Below, piece by piece: positions 33,621 to 46,130 of a DNA stretch of 64,000 nucleotides. The notes below the pieces were generated by a model, which saw nothing but the letters and a program-made list of their open reading frames with translations, did not search any database and had not been told where the DNA came from. The stretch is from the NCBI RefSeq assembly GCF_963259705.1, contig NC_081849.1, forward strand, positions 51,308,093 through 51,372,092. The letters are read 5' to 3'. The translations under genes were made by a program, and so were the position numbers. Each line of letters opens with the position of its first letter. Position 1 is the first letter of the stretch. Source of the DNA: Myotis daubentonii (taxonomy: Eukaryota > Chordata > Mammalia > Chiroptera > Vespertilionidae).

Positions 33621-34546
33621 TATTTAATAAGAATCCCACCCACATGAAAAAAAAGACACTCCTTTTGAAGATATGTATAACAAAATAAAACTAATTAGAT
33701 GCCTCTAATGCTGAAATGGTGAGAGAGGAATAGCCAGTTAAAATTCCAGTGAACAAAGAATGATAAATGGAAATTGATTTGTACATTACTCATATTATTT
33801 ATGTAAAACAAGGAAAATAATTTGAACATTATTTCTATTTCAGGTTCTGCCTTTGTTGGTATATTTTAGTAACCCTAAGAATACAGGTGCTTTCCTAAGT
33901 GTTTGTGCAACCTGAGTCTGCCAAGGTTTCCTGTTTATTCTGTATTAGGTTTTAAGTTCTTCCACCACAAATAGTGCTTCCTTGCGTGGTTTTAAGGAAC
34001 CTAAATCTGCATGGGAAAGAATTGCTGTTTTAATCCTTTAGGACTTTGAACCCAGGGATATAAGCACCCCAGCAATCATAGTCTTACAGGCGCTGGTTCC
34101 ATTTTTGCAGCTGTTGGAGTTTGGGTGTGCCCTCTCAGAAATGAAGTTATTAGCTGGATAAGAACCAAACACCTCCCATGTTGCTATTCACCCTGCAGGT
34201 TCCTTAAATTCTTTGTTGTCCAGACAAATCCTACTGATATATGTGCACCCAAGATGAGTTATGGAGAATTAATTACAGACTCCTGAGAATCTAAGAATGG
34301 GATGGCAGCCCAGTAGTTCTGACCCCTGAATCATACTATTTCATAGAGTCAGCCTACCTTAGGTAAACTTAATATTCATTTTTGATAATGCAACAAGTAT
34401 GAACATAAGACACATTTCCAGGTGACTTCCTTTAGGAAGTTTGAATATATATCTGTTAACATTAATATGTAGTAAAAAGAATATGCCTCTAAAATTTGGA
34501 CAACAAATTGAAAAAGTGATGTTTCTGTTCTTTGAAAAAGAAAAGC
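33621..34546. other. Intergenic, nothing recognised
   Basis: No supported feature between the Helitron and the next SINE. Confidence 0.5.
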
Positions 34547-34699
34547 AGCCCAGCCAGTGGCTCAGTGTTTAAGCATTGACCTATGAACCAGGGGGTCACA
34601 GTTAGATTCCAGGTCAGAGCACATGCCCTGGTTGTGGGCTCAATTCCCAGTGTGTGGCCTGCAGGAGACAGCCAATCAATGACTCTCTCTCACTGATGT

Positions 34700-34755
<56 letters not shown>

Positions 34756-34800
34756 TTCCCTTCCTCTCTGAAATAAATAAAAATATTTTTAAAATATTTA
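34547..34800 (+). mobile_element. VES SINE with long TC expansion
   Basis: Head CCCAGCCAGTGGCTCAGTGT and block TCAATTCCCAGTGTGTGG. The pyrimidine part has grown to a pure (TC) run at about 34703-34752. A GAAAAGAAA-like duplication flanks it imperfectly. Confidence 0.9.
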
Positions 34801-36714
34801 GAAAAGAAACAATATCAATATTAAGATAAAAAAGAAAAGCAAGTGTACTTAAAGTATATACATAATGTATAATTGAGTAAAATAAATTCAGCAGTTCTGT
34901 TTAAATTGTTTTTTTTAGGATTGTCTTACTCTCTTATTCAGAAATGTATTAGATCAACTTAAGTACTATTTATTACGTGAGAAGTACTTTGTTATCCAGT
35001 TTGAAAGAACATGGATCAGGTGTCAGTTACTCCTTAAATAAATAAGTAATTTCCTTCCATTTTAAGAGTTAAAGAGTTAAGAAAGAAAATGGGCCATATG
35101 GGGATATGACGTGTTCCAAATGGCAGGGTAGTTCCAAGGAGACCTTTAGGGTTTTTTATTCCAATACTTCATTATGCAGAAAGTGTGTTTGATCAGGCAA
35201 GACCTTCAAATGTGAGCTCCTCTGAGGTCAGGGGAATGCTAATGCCCGTCTGACAGCTTGTCACAGACATTGGATTTTTCCCCAGCATCCCTGCCCAGTC
35301 TTCCTTTTATTTGGCGGCTGAGGTGGTGCTGACTGCCAGCAGGCACCATACCCACTCTATCGGGAGGATGTGTTTCCAGCAAGCCTTTTTTTACTGTCAT
35401 CTCTATCAGTGCATCTCTATTCCAGGCCCTTCTAGAATTTATAGCCCTATGATTTGCATTTGCATTTGTTGGTTGTATTGCTTTACAGGACTTCTTTTTC
35501 TGCTTTATGCATCTGTATCTCATCTCCCCAAGACCTCAAAGTGCCTGGAGGATCGGATTTCTCTTGACACCGAGAAGCTCACCAGAGGCCATGCCTTTGA
35601 TTTAGTTTCTAGCTCTATTTAGGACAGTGTTTCTGTCATCAACTCTCCTGCAGACTAGCAAATGACCTACATTATTGAGAGGGGAAGAGAAGGAAGGGAG
35701 TGGGAAGAAGTGAGACCCAAGATAAGCCACGCTACCTGTCCCCTGAAGAAGGGGAGGGCACTAGACAGAAAACCTTGGCTTCTTAGGTGTTGCCATCCGT
35801 TAGGGAGGGCTACACAGAGGTGGTCATCAACCAACACCAACCACTTACTTTCCCTCAGGGTAAAATTATCTTGTATGTAGACAGTAATGATGCCTAAACA
35901 ACATCCTCAGATAATAACAAATCAGAAGTGTTACCGGGAAGTGCTTCACATATGTCCCAGCTCAGACTTGTTCCAGTAGGTTCATGCCCAAGCGCAGAGG
36001 CTGGGGCTTCCACTGCCACCCTCACCCTTCTTGGGGAGTCTAGGCCCAGGACCCAGAGAGCTGGTTATTCTGGTTTTTTAAAAGTGCAGTTGTCCATAAG
36101 AATGGGTCCAGCAGGGCTGAGGGATGTCTTGGGCAAGGTGGACAGACATTGCCCCTGCTGAGGCCTGCAGGTATAGTACAGCCACCCGGCCAAGGGAAGG
36201 AGGACAGATACTGTTGTTTCTCAGCACAGGCAGGTGTGTTAGGCACTAGGGTGGTGAGTGTGTTGGGAGTCATCTATTGGTCAGTCGTGACAGCTGGTGC
36301 AGAGAAGAGTATATACGTAAGTGAACGCTGGGAGTGGCACATACAAAAGCTGAGAGATTGTAACAAACCAAGGACTAAGCAGGTGGTGTAGTAGTGCCAG
36401 GAAGTCCATCAAAATGGAAAGTGGGGAGTGGAACCTCAGGCCTTGGGTCCTGGTTAAATCCTACAAACTGCTCATTGTGCTTCTGTTGTAGACAAGGCAT
36501 ATGAGTGGATGTGGCAGAAAGTAAAACATGAGAGTGAATAGGATGAGGGAGAAAAGCGTGGAGTCAAGAATGAGTGCCTTGTTGTCATGCCAACGGTCCT
36601 ATGTAGGCAGAGCCTGTGGATGGGAGGCCAAGGACATGCAAACATGTAAAATGGTGAGTCCTTGGGTCAAGGGCACTGGGTGACCAGTGCTACAGGGATG
36701 CTACTTGTTTACTC
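34801..36714. other. Intergenic, nothing recognised
   Basis: No repeat I can name. Open frames of up to 103 codons occur on both strands and have no homology I recognise. Confidence 0.45.
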
Positions 36715-36845
36715 TTTGGATGTTTATCCCCCACCCACCCACCCAGAATATGAGCTCCTTGAGTTCTTCATTTCTGTTTTTCCAGCCCCTGGAACCACCT
36801 GGCACATAGCAGGTGTGCAAGAAATATTTATTGAATGCAGATTTA
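36715..36845 (+). mobile_element. L2 LINE 3' end
   Basis: GAATATGAGCTCCTTGAGTT, CACCTGGCACATAGCAGGTG and GAAATATTTATTGAATGCAG give the typical L2 end. Confidence 0.88.
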
Positions 36846-36849
36846 AACT

Positions 36850-38879
36850 GGCTGGTATCCCTCAATCATTATTAGACAAATGAAGAGCCAACCAGCATAC
36901 AAAACCCATTCTTGATTTAAAAGCAAGAAATCATGCGTTCCAGTGAGAGCAGAGAACCACTGTTATGTTTCTTCCCTTCTCAACCTTTCCCAACACTACT
37001 TCTCTGCCCCAAACCTGCAGAAGGTCTGTTCTGTTGATTTTGATTCCCAGCACCAGCCCTCAACATGATTTCCCCTCCCACCCCATCACGACTCTGTTAT
37101 ACCAGCATGCAGGGGCGTCACTCTGCTCCTCCAGGCAGGGAACTCAGCATCACTAAGTTTGCTGGTAACTGAGAGTAATTCTTCCCAATACAGATGAGGC
37201 CTAGATGAAAAGCAGAGACATGGGCTAGGGGTGGATGGAGCCTTCCTGGAGGGCACGTATATCTTACTGAATTTCATCCATTATGAAACCATAAACCAGC
37301 CTTCAGAATGACACAGAATGACTTCGTGCATCAATACTCAGCTTTTTCCCCTGGGCAGATGTAGTCTTGGCACACCATCTGGTTATGTAGGATTCATTAT
37401 TGTAATTGCTCAGGTCTCCCTTATTCAATTCATACCTGGGACCCTTAGCTGCTAGCTCTCACCCTCTTTGAAATTAGGCAGTGCTAAATAAGATAACTCC
37501 CTATAGGTAGCTTTATCCAAAAAATAGAATTAGCAAATATGGAGAATTCATAGTACGCATGCTTATGGTTTCCTGAGGTCCCTTAGGTAATATGAAATTC
37601 TTTAAAAATGTGGAAAGATTTTGATAACATTGCAATCAAGATTCTGTTAATTCACTGGTATCCACCAGACTGTAAATTTTTCAAGCTAGTCTCTCTCCCT
37701 CAAGCCCCAGGCTGGCATAGTGACTTGGTTACAGTCCTCACCAGAGATACTGGCTAGAGGAATGAAAGCATTCACTAATCACTGTGACAGGAAGAAGTTG
37801 TGTAAATGATTCCTATTTCCTTAGTTTAATAAGAGGGAAACAGCTTGATAAGTACATGTGTAGGTTTGATCGAATTCGTGAAGTCTCCTGAATAGTTGCA
37901 AATCTGTGATTTTATTTCTCAGATACATGGAGTTTATTATGGTTTAGCATTGAACTTTTTGCAGTTAGGTACTTCTGTGCATTTTCTTTATTAACCCGTT
38001 GGAGTTCTTTCTGTGCTGTCACTATAGTATTCATGAATCCTGTTACTATTTTAAAAAGTGAAGGAAATAAGTCACTCCCATGGGAAGGCTGGGATGGTGC
38101 TAGAACTGGAGGGGAGGAGAGATTCCTAGATCTGACTACTTATGCTGTGATTTGCAAGAGAGCTCTCTTGAATGTGACTATCTCTCCTCCACTCCGCTTT
38201 TGTTGGCAGAAGGTATTCAGAGCAATATGCTAATGGAAAATTCAGAGTTGAATGTACCAGAAGAAGAAAAGAGACACTTGGATGTTGGTTTTACACTTTT
38301 TCAGTGAAGATCTGATCCCTTTGCTTTACATGGTCTCACTCTACTAGTTCTGGATTTGGCTGAGGACTTGCCCCTAATTATAAGATTCTGTATGTGGAAG
38401 CTACTGTTTGTGCCTAAACAACTACTCAGAAATCACTGTAATTATATGTCTTCCTTTCTGAGTTCTTCTAAAATAGGAGCATGACTTGGATGTTTGGAAA
38501 AGGTTTAAAAAGTGCTTAGTGCTAAAAGAAAAAATAAAAAGAGCTAAAACCTTGCCAGTATTTCATCATAGTTCTTTATTGCAGTAATAAAATCTTGAAT
38601 TTATAAAATTCTATAATGGTTTAAGTCTGGTATTGCATTCTTTCCCCCCTGGAAATATGATATACCCTCTATGATTCTCATTATACCTCATGAGAAGGTA
38701 GGAAAATAGAAGACAAGTAACTTGTCTTGCTCTGTCTGCTCTTTGTGTCCAGTCTCTGCGGGCCTCTCTGTCACTGTGGATTCAATTTCCTCTTACGTGT
38801 GTGTGGAAGATTACCCTCCCTTCCAAGCTCTCGCCCCACATTTCCTCCTGGAGGTTGTCCGCAGATGTCCCACAAGTAC
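36850..38879. other. Intergenic, nothing recognised
   Basis: No supported feature. Short open frames only. Confidence 0.45.
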
Positions 38880-39335
38880 CTTGAAATGAGTATTTGAAAA
38901 CTGGGCTCATCTTCAAACTCTGATCTTGTCCTTCACTTGTCCTGGCAAATGGCTCTCGTCCCCAACATGTCACCCCTTCACCTCCACATTTTCTCTTCCA
39001 CTTTTCATATCTTCTTTATCCTACTCTTTCTGCCGCTGCTTAGTTCAGCTCTTTGTAATCTCTTCCATGGACTTCCAACATCATGTTCTGATTGTTCTTC
39101 CTGCTGCCAACCTAGATTACTCCAGCACGTAGCTGCCAGAGTGAGCTCTTTGAATCACATTGTTAATTTCTAATTAATGATTAGAAACTAATCCGTAAAC
39201 AGCTTTCCATGGCCTATGGAACAATATCTAATTTATTGCATTCAGCATATATGAGGCCCTTGTCCACTCTTTTGCTTCATAGCCTTCAAGCCTCTAATAT
39301 ATGCTCCACCCATATTTCTAGCTCACTGAGAGACC
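38880..39335 (+). mobile_element. L2 LINE fragment
   Basis: A pyrimidine-rich part, then AGTGAGCTCTTTGAATCACA, TTTCCATGGCCTATGGAACA and TATGAGGCCCTTG follow L2 ORF2 3' sequence in order. A SPIN-type element is inserted at its right end. Confidence 0.7.
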
Positions 39336-39343
39336 ATCTATGT

Positions 39344-39555
39344 CAGTGGTTCTCAACCTTCTGGCCCTTTAAATACAGTTCCTCATGTTGTGACCCAACC
39401 ATAAAATTATTTTCGTTGCTACTTCATAACTGTAATGTTGCTACTGTTATGAATCATAATGTAAATATCTGATACGCAGGATGGTCTTAGGCGACCCCTG
39501 TGAAAGGGTCGTTCAACAGCCAAAGGGGTTGCGACTCACAGGTTGAGAACCGCTG
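39344..39555. mobile_element. SPIN-type hAT non-autonomous element
   Basis: Terminal repeats CAGTGGTTCTCAACC and GGTTGAGAACCGCTG. Inside are CAGTTCCTCATGTTGTGACC, ATTTTCGTTGCTACTTCATA, GATGGTCTTAGGCGACCCCT and GAAAGGGTCGTTC, which match the SPIN/URR1-like family known from murine rodents, bats and some other vertebrates. Flanking 8-mers are not an exact duplication. Confidence 0.85.
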
Positions 39556-39899
39556 AATCCTATGTACTAGTATGCTTTGACTGTCATCTACTATAGTCTG
39601 AAGCAACAAGAAACCCATATGATCCCATTTATATAATGTTCCTGAGATGACAACATTAGAAAATGGAGAATAGGTTCATGGTTGCCAGGGGTTAAGGTGA
39701 GATGCAGGCAGGAGGGAAGTGGGTGTGGCTGTAAAATGGCAACATGAAGGATTGTTCTGGTGATGGAAATGTTTTGCTGCATCAACATGAATATCCTGGT
39801 GGTGATTCTGTGCTGTACAGTTTTGCAAGTTGTTATCACTGGGGGGAAATGGGTAAAGGGTACATGGGATCTCTCTCTTGCTCTCTGTATTATTTCTTA

Positions 39900-40928
39900 C
39901 TAGGGGCCCGGTGCACGAAATTCGTGCACTGGGTGTGTGTGTGTGTGGAGGGGGGAGTGTCCCTCAGACCAGCCTGCCCCCTCTCACATACTGGGAGCCC
40001 TCAGGCGTTGACCCCCATCACCCTCCAATCGCAGGATCGGCCCCTTGCCCAGGCCTGACGCCTCCGCCAGAGGTGTCAGGCTTGGACAGGGGACCCCCAT
40101 CTCCCCCTGATCACTGGCTCTGGCCCCCGCCCAGGCCTGAGGCCTCTGGCCCAGGAATCATGCCTGGGCAGGGGACCCCCATCTCCCTCTGATCGCTGGC
40201 TCCACCCCCCTCCCAAGCCTGACGCCTCTGACCCAGGCTTCAGGCCTGGGCAAGGGGACCATCATATCCCCCCAATCCCCGGTTCCGCCCCCCACCCAGG
40301 CCTGATGCCTCGGCCAGAGGAGTTGACCCTCATCACCCTCTGATCACCAATCACCGGATCGGCCCCTTGACCAGGCCTGACGCCTCCGGCAGAGGTTGCA
40401 GGCTCCCCGTGGTTGCAGGCTCCGCCCCTTCCCAGGCCTAACGCCTCTGGCTGAGGCATCTGGCTTGGGCAGCGGGGACCCGCAGCTGCAGCGGCCCCGC
40501 GATCGTGGGCTCCGCTTTGGGCCCAGGCAAGGGACCCCTAGCTCCCGGGACTGCCAGCTTCGACCGTGTCCAGCTCCCATCGCTGGCTCCACCCCTACTT
40601 CCTGCTATCACTGGCCAGGGCGGCAAAGGCGCCTGATTCTCCGATCATGGCTGGGGGGCAGGGCAAAGGCGGCCCCAGGGCCGCCTTTGCCCTGCCCCCC
40701 AGCTCTTAGCTCCCCCCTGGGTTTCTGATCACTGTCAGTGGCAGGGGGCTTCTTCCTGCTTTCCCTTTCACCTCCCTGCATTGTGCCTACATATGCAAAT
40801 TAACCGCCATCTTGTTGGCAGTTAACTGCCAATGTTAGTTGGCAGTTAATTTGCATATAGCCCTGATTAGCCAATGAAAAGGGTATTGTCGTATGCCAAT
40901 TACCATTTTTCTCTTTTATTAGATAGGA
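39900..40928 (-). mobile_element. Complete Helitron with palindromic tandem units
   Basis: CTAG at 39900 follows A39899, and the inverted repeat GTGCACGAAATTCGTGCAC is at 39911-39929. On the minus strand the 5' end is TCCTATCTAATAAAAGAG at 40928, before T40929. The interior holds about six units of 80-90 bases, each with CCCAGGCCTGACGCCTC-like palindromic text, and a perfect hairpin at 40650-40703. It shares its 5' end with the Helitron at 52014. Confidence 0.95.
40650..40703. repeat. Perfect 25-bp inverted repeat with 4-base spacer
   Basis: Left arm 40650-40674 (GCTGGGGGGCAGGGCAAAGG then CGGCC), spacer CCAG, right arm 40679-40703 is its exact complement. It lies inside the Helitron 39900-40928. 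Confidence 0.95.
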
Positions 40929-40989
40929 TAACTGCATATAAATCTACAATTGCCTCAAAGTGAAAATTTTAATGAAAAATAACTGACAC

Positions 40990-41929
40990 AAATATTACAA
41001 TAAACATGTATTGGTTTGAGTAAATATTTCCAGGATTATTGAAGACTAAGTCTCAGTACCACTCTTTATTTGCCATATCACCAGTGTTTATCAGGTACTT
41101 AGGAATTAGCACTGAATTCCAGGCTGCAACTTCCCTCCTATGTATTAGGTGGGACTATTATTTTATAGAAAAACTTCCAATTGATGTTCTGGGACTCCCT
41201 AGTATGCATACCAAATGTAGGGGAGGAAAATTATTTTTCCTTTACTCTTCTAGGATATTGGCTGAAACCCCTGTGTAAAAGACAGATTCATGGAAGAAGG
41301 AATCATTTTAATTGTATTTAATTAATCACGTTAATTAATTTAAATTTAAAATGTGAATTAACTTAATTGATTATGGGAGCCCACAAAGATGTGAGATTTA
41401 AAAGGCAGCCAGACGATTGAGGCTTGTACACCATCCTGAGCTAAGGTCTGGACTTAAAAGGGGGAAGGCAATTCCTAGGAAGGTAAGAAGAGGAAATATT
41501 TGGTGATCTGAGCTTGCCCTGTAGGTAGGTCTCTCAGGTGAAAAATTCTCTCTGATAATTGCTCTTCCTGTTATAGACACACATCTAATGTAAATTTCCC
41601 TTATAAAAGGGTAACTTCTACCTATTTTCAGAGCTTCTCCGGTGTCTGCAGTTTCTCAAAATATTCAGCTCAAAAGAATCCTTATGCTAAAGAAGCATGT
41701 TTTGGGGTGCTGCCCCCCCTTCACAAATATGTTCTAAGGATGTCAAGATATTGGCCAGAGCCCTGCACTGCTCACCTTTAGCTTTTGGCAGCCTCACCTG
41801 TTTGCCCCAGTCTAATCATTTTGGGTCATGAAAAAGATCATAGGTGAAAAGCCAGCCTAGGATCTAGACTACAGAAGGCATGAAAAGCATGTTACTTACT
41901 GTTTTGTAAGTTATGTCTCCATATGTGTT
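40990..41929. other. Intergenic, nothing recognised
   Basis: AT-rich with a TTAATTAATTTAAATTTAAA-like stretch near 41330; no supported feature. Confidence 0.45.
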
Positions 41930-42090
41930 TGGCATTTACCATGCATCAGGCACTTTATGTAATATACCTTATCTCATCTAAACCTCACAGTGATTTTATG
42001 AGCTAAATAGTATCATCCTCAAAGAAACAAAGCTCAGAGAAGTTTATTAACTTGCTCAATATTTAATAGTCTGTGATTGGTTAAACCAGG
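41930..42090 (-). mobile_element. MIR SINE, antisense
   Basis: TTTACCATGCATCAGGCACT, AACCTCACAGTGATTTTATG and AACTTGCTCAATATTTAATA fit reverse MIR. Confidence 0.82.
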
Positions 42091-42094
42091 GGTT

Positions 42095-43345
42095 TTCATG
42101 CCAAAGCTCAAGTTCTTAACATGGCATAATCTCATTTTACCTGAGGGTCCCCACAGTCAGCAAAATCTAGTATTACAGGTGAATGAGAAGCCAGTCTCAA
42201 TACAAATAGGAGAGTTTGAAGGGTGTGTCTCAGGATAGGTCAGAGACCCACAAGTGCTTCGTTTCTATTGGGAAATAAATACAGTACAAATACCTGTGAG
42301 AAGTAACACTTTAGATATTATTAGCAAATAGTCTTTGGTCTGAAGGAATATTCTGTATTCTTTGGGGAAGGAACTCAAGTAACCTGAGCCCCAAGACCTC
42401 CATAAGGAAGGCAGGTCGGTGCTTTCTGCAGCCTCACAGCAGACAGAAACAGCAGAGGGCAAAGACAGGACTCAGAAAGAGGAAACCTCATCTAGTTGGC
42501 ATCACTGCTTCCCAGCACAGGCAGAATTCTCATTTTGTATCAAATGGGACCAGGGAGATGTGAGTGAGCATTTATAAATATTTAGTCAAAGCAGTTACCT
42601 TTTCTTTCCAGTCCCTCTCAATAGTCCTCAATGCCTGATGCAGACTAACTGGCAGTTTTCTACGAGGTGGTGACAAAGAAGATTCTAGCTGAGTTAATAG
42701 ACAATATGCCAAAAGGGGGTGGGGAGCCCTGCGTGTGCAGCCTTAAAGTGATAACAGCTAAATTAAATATAGTCATCAACTTCACGATGAAGACTTTTTA
42801 AAATTGCCATGCAAAGTGAGCAGTTTCCACATAATTAATGGTTGCTTTGGATGTGGAGTGACTAAGTCAGCAGGGCTTTGGTTTCCCTATAGGCAGAGAA
42901 CATATTGCCATGCAGATGTCTCACTGGCTATCAGTGGCTTGATTCTAAATCCTTTCATTTGCAGTGAATTCAGTGCAGTCCACTTCAAAACAACAGATCC
43001 TTTTTGGGTACCCAGTATATGCAAAGCAATCTAGAAGGCCTGGGAAGAGAGACAAAAAAAGTCTCAATACTTTCTCTCAAGAAGACAATAAAGATAAACT
43101 GATATGCATGCATACATTGCAGTCATCTATGATAGACTGAGTGAACACATCTGGTCCAGGTGGAAAAGCTTTGTCTTGCATTTGAGATGATAAGGCAAGA
43201 CTTAGAAGAATGAGATAGAAGGAGAAATTTCTAAGAATAGGGAACAGTGCCTATCAAGATAGGAGGCAAATAACCTTGGAGTATTTTCAGGGAAGAGCAA
43301 GTATTGTGGTTGATAGAAATTTAAGGGGTCAAGGTCTGATAGAAC
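42095..43345. other. Intergenic, nothing recognised
   Basis: No repeat or gene recognised; open frames are short and on both strands. Confidence 0.45.
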
Positions 43346-43349
43346 TAGT

Positions 43350-43560
43350 CTATGCTTTCCAATACATTAGCCACTAGCCACACGTGGTTACTGAGCATTT
43401 GAAATGTGTCTAGTCCAAATAGAAATTTGCTGTAAATGTCAAATTGCTGCAAATGTCAAAGTACACACCAGATTTGAACACTCAATTTAAAAACACAATA
43501 TCTTATTAACATTTGTATTGTGTTTATGTGTTAAAATCATATTTGGATTGTAGGAAAGAA
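43350..43560 (+). mobile_element. Old hAT-type DNA transposon fragment
   Basis: TAGCCACTAGCCACACGTGG, GAGCATTTGAAATGTGTCTA and ACACACCAGATTTGAACACT. It belongs to the same family as 11430-11725. Confidence 0.65.
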
Positions 43561-43569
43561 GAAAAAATT

Positions 43570-44110
43570 CTTTTTTCTCTGCCTACCTTAGGTTCATTGG
43601 CTGAGGCCCTGAAAATTAGACTGACCAACGGCAGATTCACAAGAGAAAAACAAACAGATTTTTAGTAATGCATTCATTGCTCATAAACACAGGAGTACTC
43701 AGTGATGGGTAACTCAAAGGGGTGGTTAGAACGTGGGCTTATAGAGAATCTTAACAAAGAACAATAAATATGTAGAGAAGTAATGAGACAAAGGAAAGGG
43801 TCTTTGAGCTTCTAGGGGCAACAAATTGTGGGAAGACAAATACATGGATGGAGAAACTAGTGGAAGGGAAGGGCTGCTTTAGCAAGCTTTGTTTGTGTAT
43901 ATTGCTCCAATGCCATCTCTGAGCTGAAAGAGTCTAGAGTTGCCTCTGGTGGTTAAGAACCGTGTTGCCCATCCTAGGAGAATGGGAGAAGGCAGCGCGT
44001 TTTTCTGGTGTCTGCTTCTTTTCAATTGCCTTCAGCCAAAATAATACTTCTACCAGCCTGGCATATTTTGGCATGGCAGACTCTGAACCCCTCTGGCATA
44101 TATTGGATTA
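43570..44110 (-). mobile_element. Probable ERV1-type solitary LTR, antisense
   Basis: On the minus strand: a CAAAATATGCCAGGCTGG-like start, a poly(A)-signal-like ATTTATTGTTCT region, then GTCAGTCTAATTTTCAGGGC near the U5 end. Its general order parallels the sense LTR at 48007-48520. No viral genes are attached. The ends are approximate. Confidence 0.45.
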
Positions 44111-44524
44111 AATAAAACATCTTACTAAAATTAACTCTCTTTCCTTTTACTATGTTCAGGATACTACTAGAAATTTTAAGTTACCCACGTGGCTGATATT
44201 ATTTTTCTACAGGATGGTGCTGGGTCAAATTATGGCACACCTTGACTATCAGACAAAGACATTCTTTCTCAGAATTTGATTTTAACAACTCAAGGTAAAC
44301 GTGATACCGCCAATGAGGTAGGGCTCATGCTGCTATTGCCAAATCGTAATTGGGACCCAGGACCAAGGGTTGGAGTAGGTAATTAGGATTTTACTGATAG
44401 AAATAAATGACAAAGGCATGAATGATAGTGCTGCTGTGGTAAGCAAAAGGAGAGGCAGTAACTAGCAAGAAAAACCAGAGGTAATCCAGTTCTGGGTTTG
44501 CTCTCTTTGGATTTTATAGCAATA

Positions 44525-44761
44525 CTAGAGGCCTGTTGCATGAAGAGATTCGTGCAATAGGCCTTCCCTTCCTCTGGCTGCCGGCACCGGTTTTCCTCCA
44601 GCACCCGGGACCCAGGTCTTCAGTCTTTGCTCCGCCACTTCATGCCTACATATGCAAATTTACTGCCATCTTTGTTGGGTTAATTTGCATACTCTCCTGA
44701 TTGGCTGGTGAGCCTAGCAGAGGGTCGGTCCGTTTACATGTTTGTCTATTATTAAGTAAGA
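44525..44761 (-). mobile_element. Short Helitron (237 bp)
   Basis: CTAG at 44525 after A44524; a decayed 3' inverted repeat (TTGCATGAAGAGATTCGTGCAA) follows. On the minus strand the 5' end is TCTTACTTAATAATAGACAA at 44761, before T44762. It has AATTTGCATA boxes like the other copies. Confidence 0.85.
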
Positions 44762-44898
44762 TATTATGAAAGGAAATACTTTATCCTTGGAATTTCTGTA
44801 GGAAAACTATCTGTTACTACCAGTCTGAACCTCTCTTGCTTAGAACTTCTTTTTCCTTTGAAATGATAGTTTTTAATGGAATTTTTAAAAGCTTAAGG

Positions 44899-45120
44899 TG
44901 GCTTGGACGGCATGGTTAAGTGATTGAGCGTAGACCTATGAACCAGGAGGTCACGATTCCATTCCCGGTCAGGGCACACGCCAGGGTCATGGGCTCAATC
45001 CATAGTGTGGGGTGTGCAGGAGGCAGGTGATCAATGATTCTCTCTCATCATTGATGTTTCTATCTCTCTCTCTATCTCTCTCTCCCCTCCTTCTTCTGTG
45101 AAATAAATAAAAATAAAAAC
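44899..45120 (+). mobile_element. VES SINE
   Basis: Head GGACGGCATGGTTAAGTGAT, then CCATTCCCGGTCAGGGCACA, TCAATCCATAGTGTGGGGTG, CT-rich part and AAATAAATAAAAATAAAAAC tail. Confidence 0.9.
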
Positions 45121-45895
45121 TGAAAGCTGCTTAGGGACATAGTTACTGAACTTTGTGTACCGTCTGAAATTTACTTGTAAGTACTTCAGCATAGATGGTG
45201 TGATATGCAGGTATCTGTTTAAAAGAGTTTCAGTCTATCCCCAAGGAGATGTTTGCTAACACCTGGAGATTTTGTACATGCTTGAAAGCTAGGTAACACA
45301 TGTAAGATGCCTTAACCTGGATGACATTTCTGCAGGAGCTTCAAAAGTTGCTATTCTATCTGCACTTCAGGGGATTTTAAAGGGATAGTATGAGACCTTT
45401 TCAGTGGTGACATAACTGTACCATCTGAGGAGCCTGGCAGCCAAAGACCTTGGGAAAGACACCCAGATTTATTTTCTGCCCCGACTTTCTTCTCTTACTT
45501 ACGAGGATTCTCTCGTCTGATTCAATTAGAAACTTAGCTGCTCTGCAGTCAGAACATTTTCTCATTTTGTCTGAAAAATAGCTTCTCAGGCAAAGTGCTG
45601 GTTGTAGTCCCCACATGAGCAGGGAGAAAAAATGTCACTGAACTTATAGGGCAAGGAGAATGAGTGTTTGAGAGCCAGTTTGTAATAGATATTTGCAAAC
45701 GTGTCTGGCTCTGAGATTTATCTTCACGAGAGGTTGTGGGAAGACCGATAGCTCAGTGACCATACATCCTGCTTTGCTCAGGAAAGACCCAGTTTACACT
45801 TACTGCCCAGACTTGATTGTGAACAACACCATCTTTTACTCTTAAAGTGTCTGAGCTTGAACGATAAATCATATGGTTACTTTTTTTGTCGTGGT
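45121..45895. other. Intergenic, nothing recognised
   Basis: No supported feature. Confidence 0.45.
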
Positions 45896-46130
45896 TTTCA
45901 AATATGTCCACAAGTTCTTTGCTATTCCTCCCTTCAAGAGGTTAAAACCTAGTTTCCTGCCCCTTGGCTATGGACTGGATTAGTGACTGGCTCCTAGGGA
46001 GTAGAGTAAGGCAGAAGTGATGGTATGTGACCTTAGTGTAGGTCACTGAAGGCACTTGCTCTCCTTTGGATCACTCACTGCAGGGGAAGCTAGATGCCAC
46101 ACGGTGAGCATTTTGTGATCAAGGATCTGA
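45895..46130. mobile_element. Possible old MaLR-type LTR fragment
   Basis: AAGTTCTTTGCTATTCCTCC, CTCCTTTGGATCACTCACTG and GGGGAAGCTAGATGCCACAC resemble mammalian-wide LTR repeats. Family and ends uncertain. Confidence 0.4.

Larger units (their letters stand above)
39580..40985 (+). mobile_element. L1M-type 3' end, split by a Helitron
   Basis: The left part has AGAATAGGTTCATGGTTGCC, GTTTTGCAAGTTGTTATCAC and GGGTAAAGGGTACATGGGAT. The right part (40929-40985) resumes with AACTGCATATAAATCTACAA, the expected next bases of the L1 3' UTR. This proves the Helitron is the younger insertion. Confidence 0.85.
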
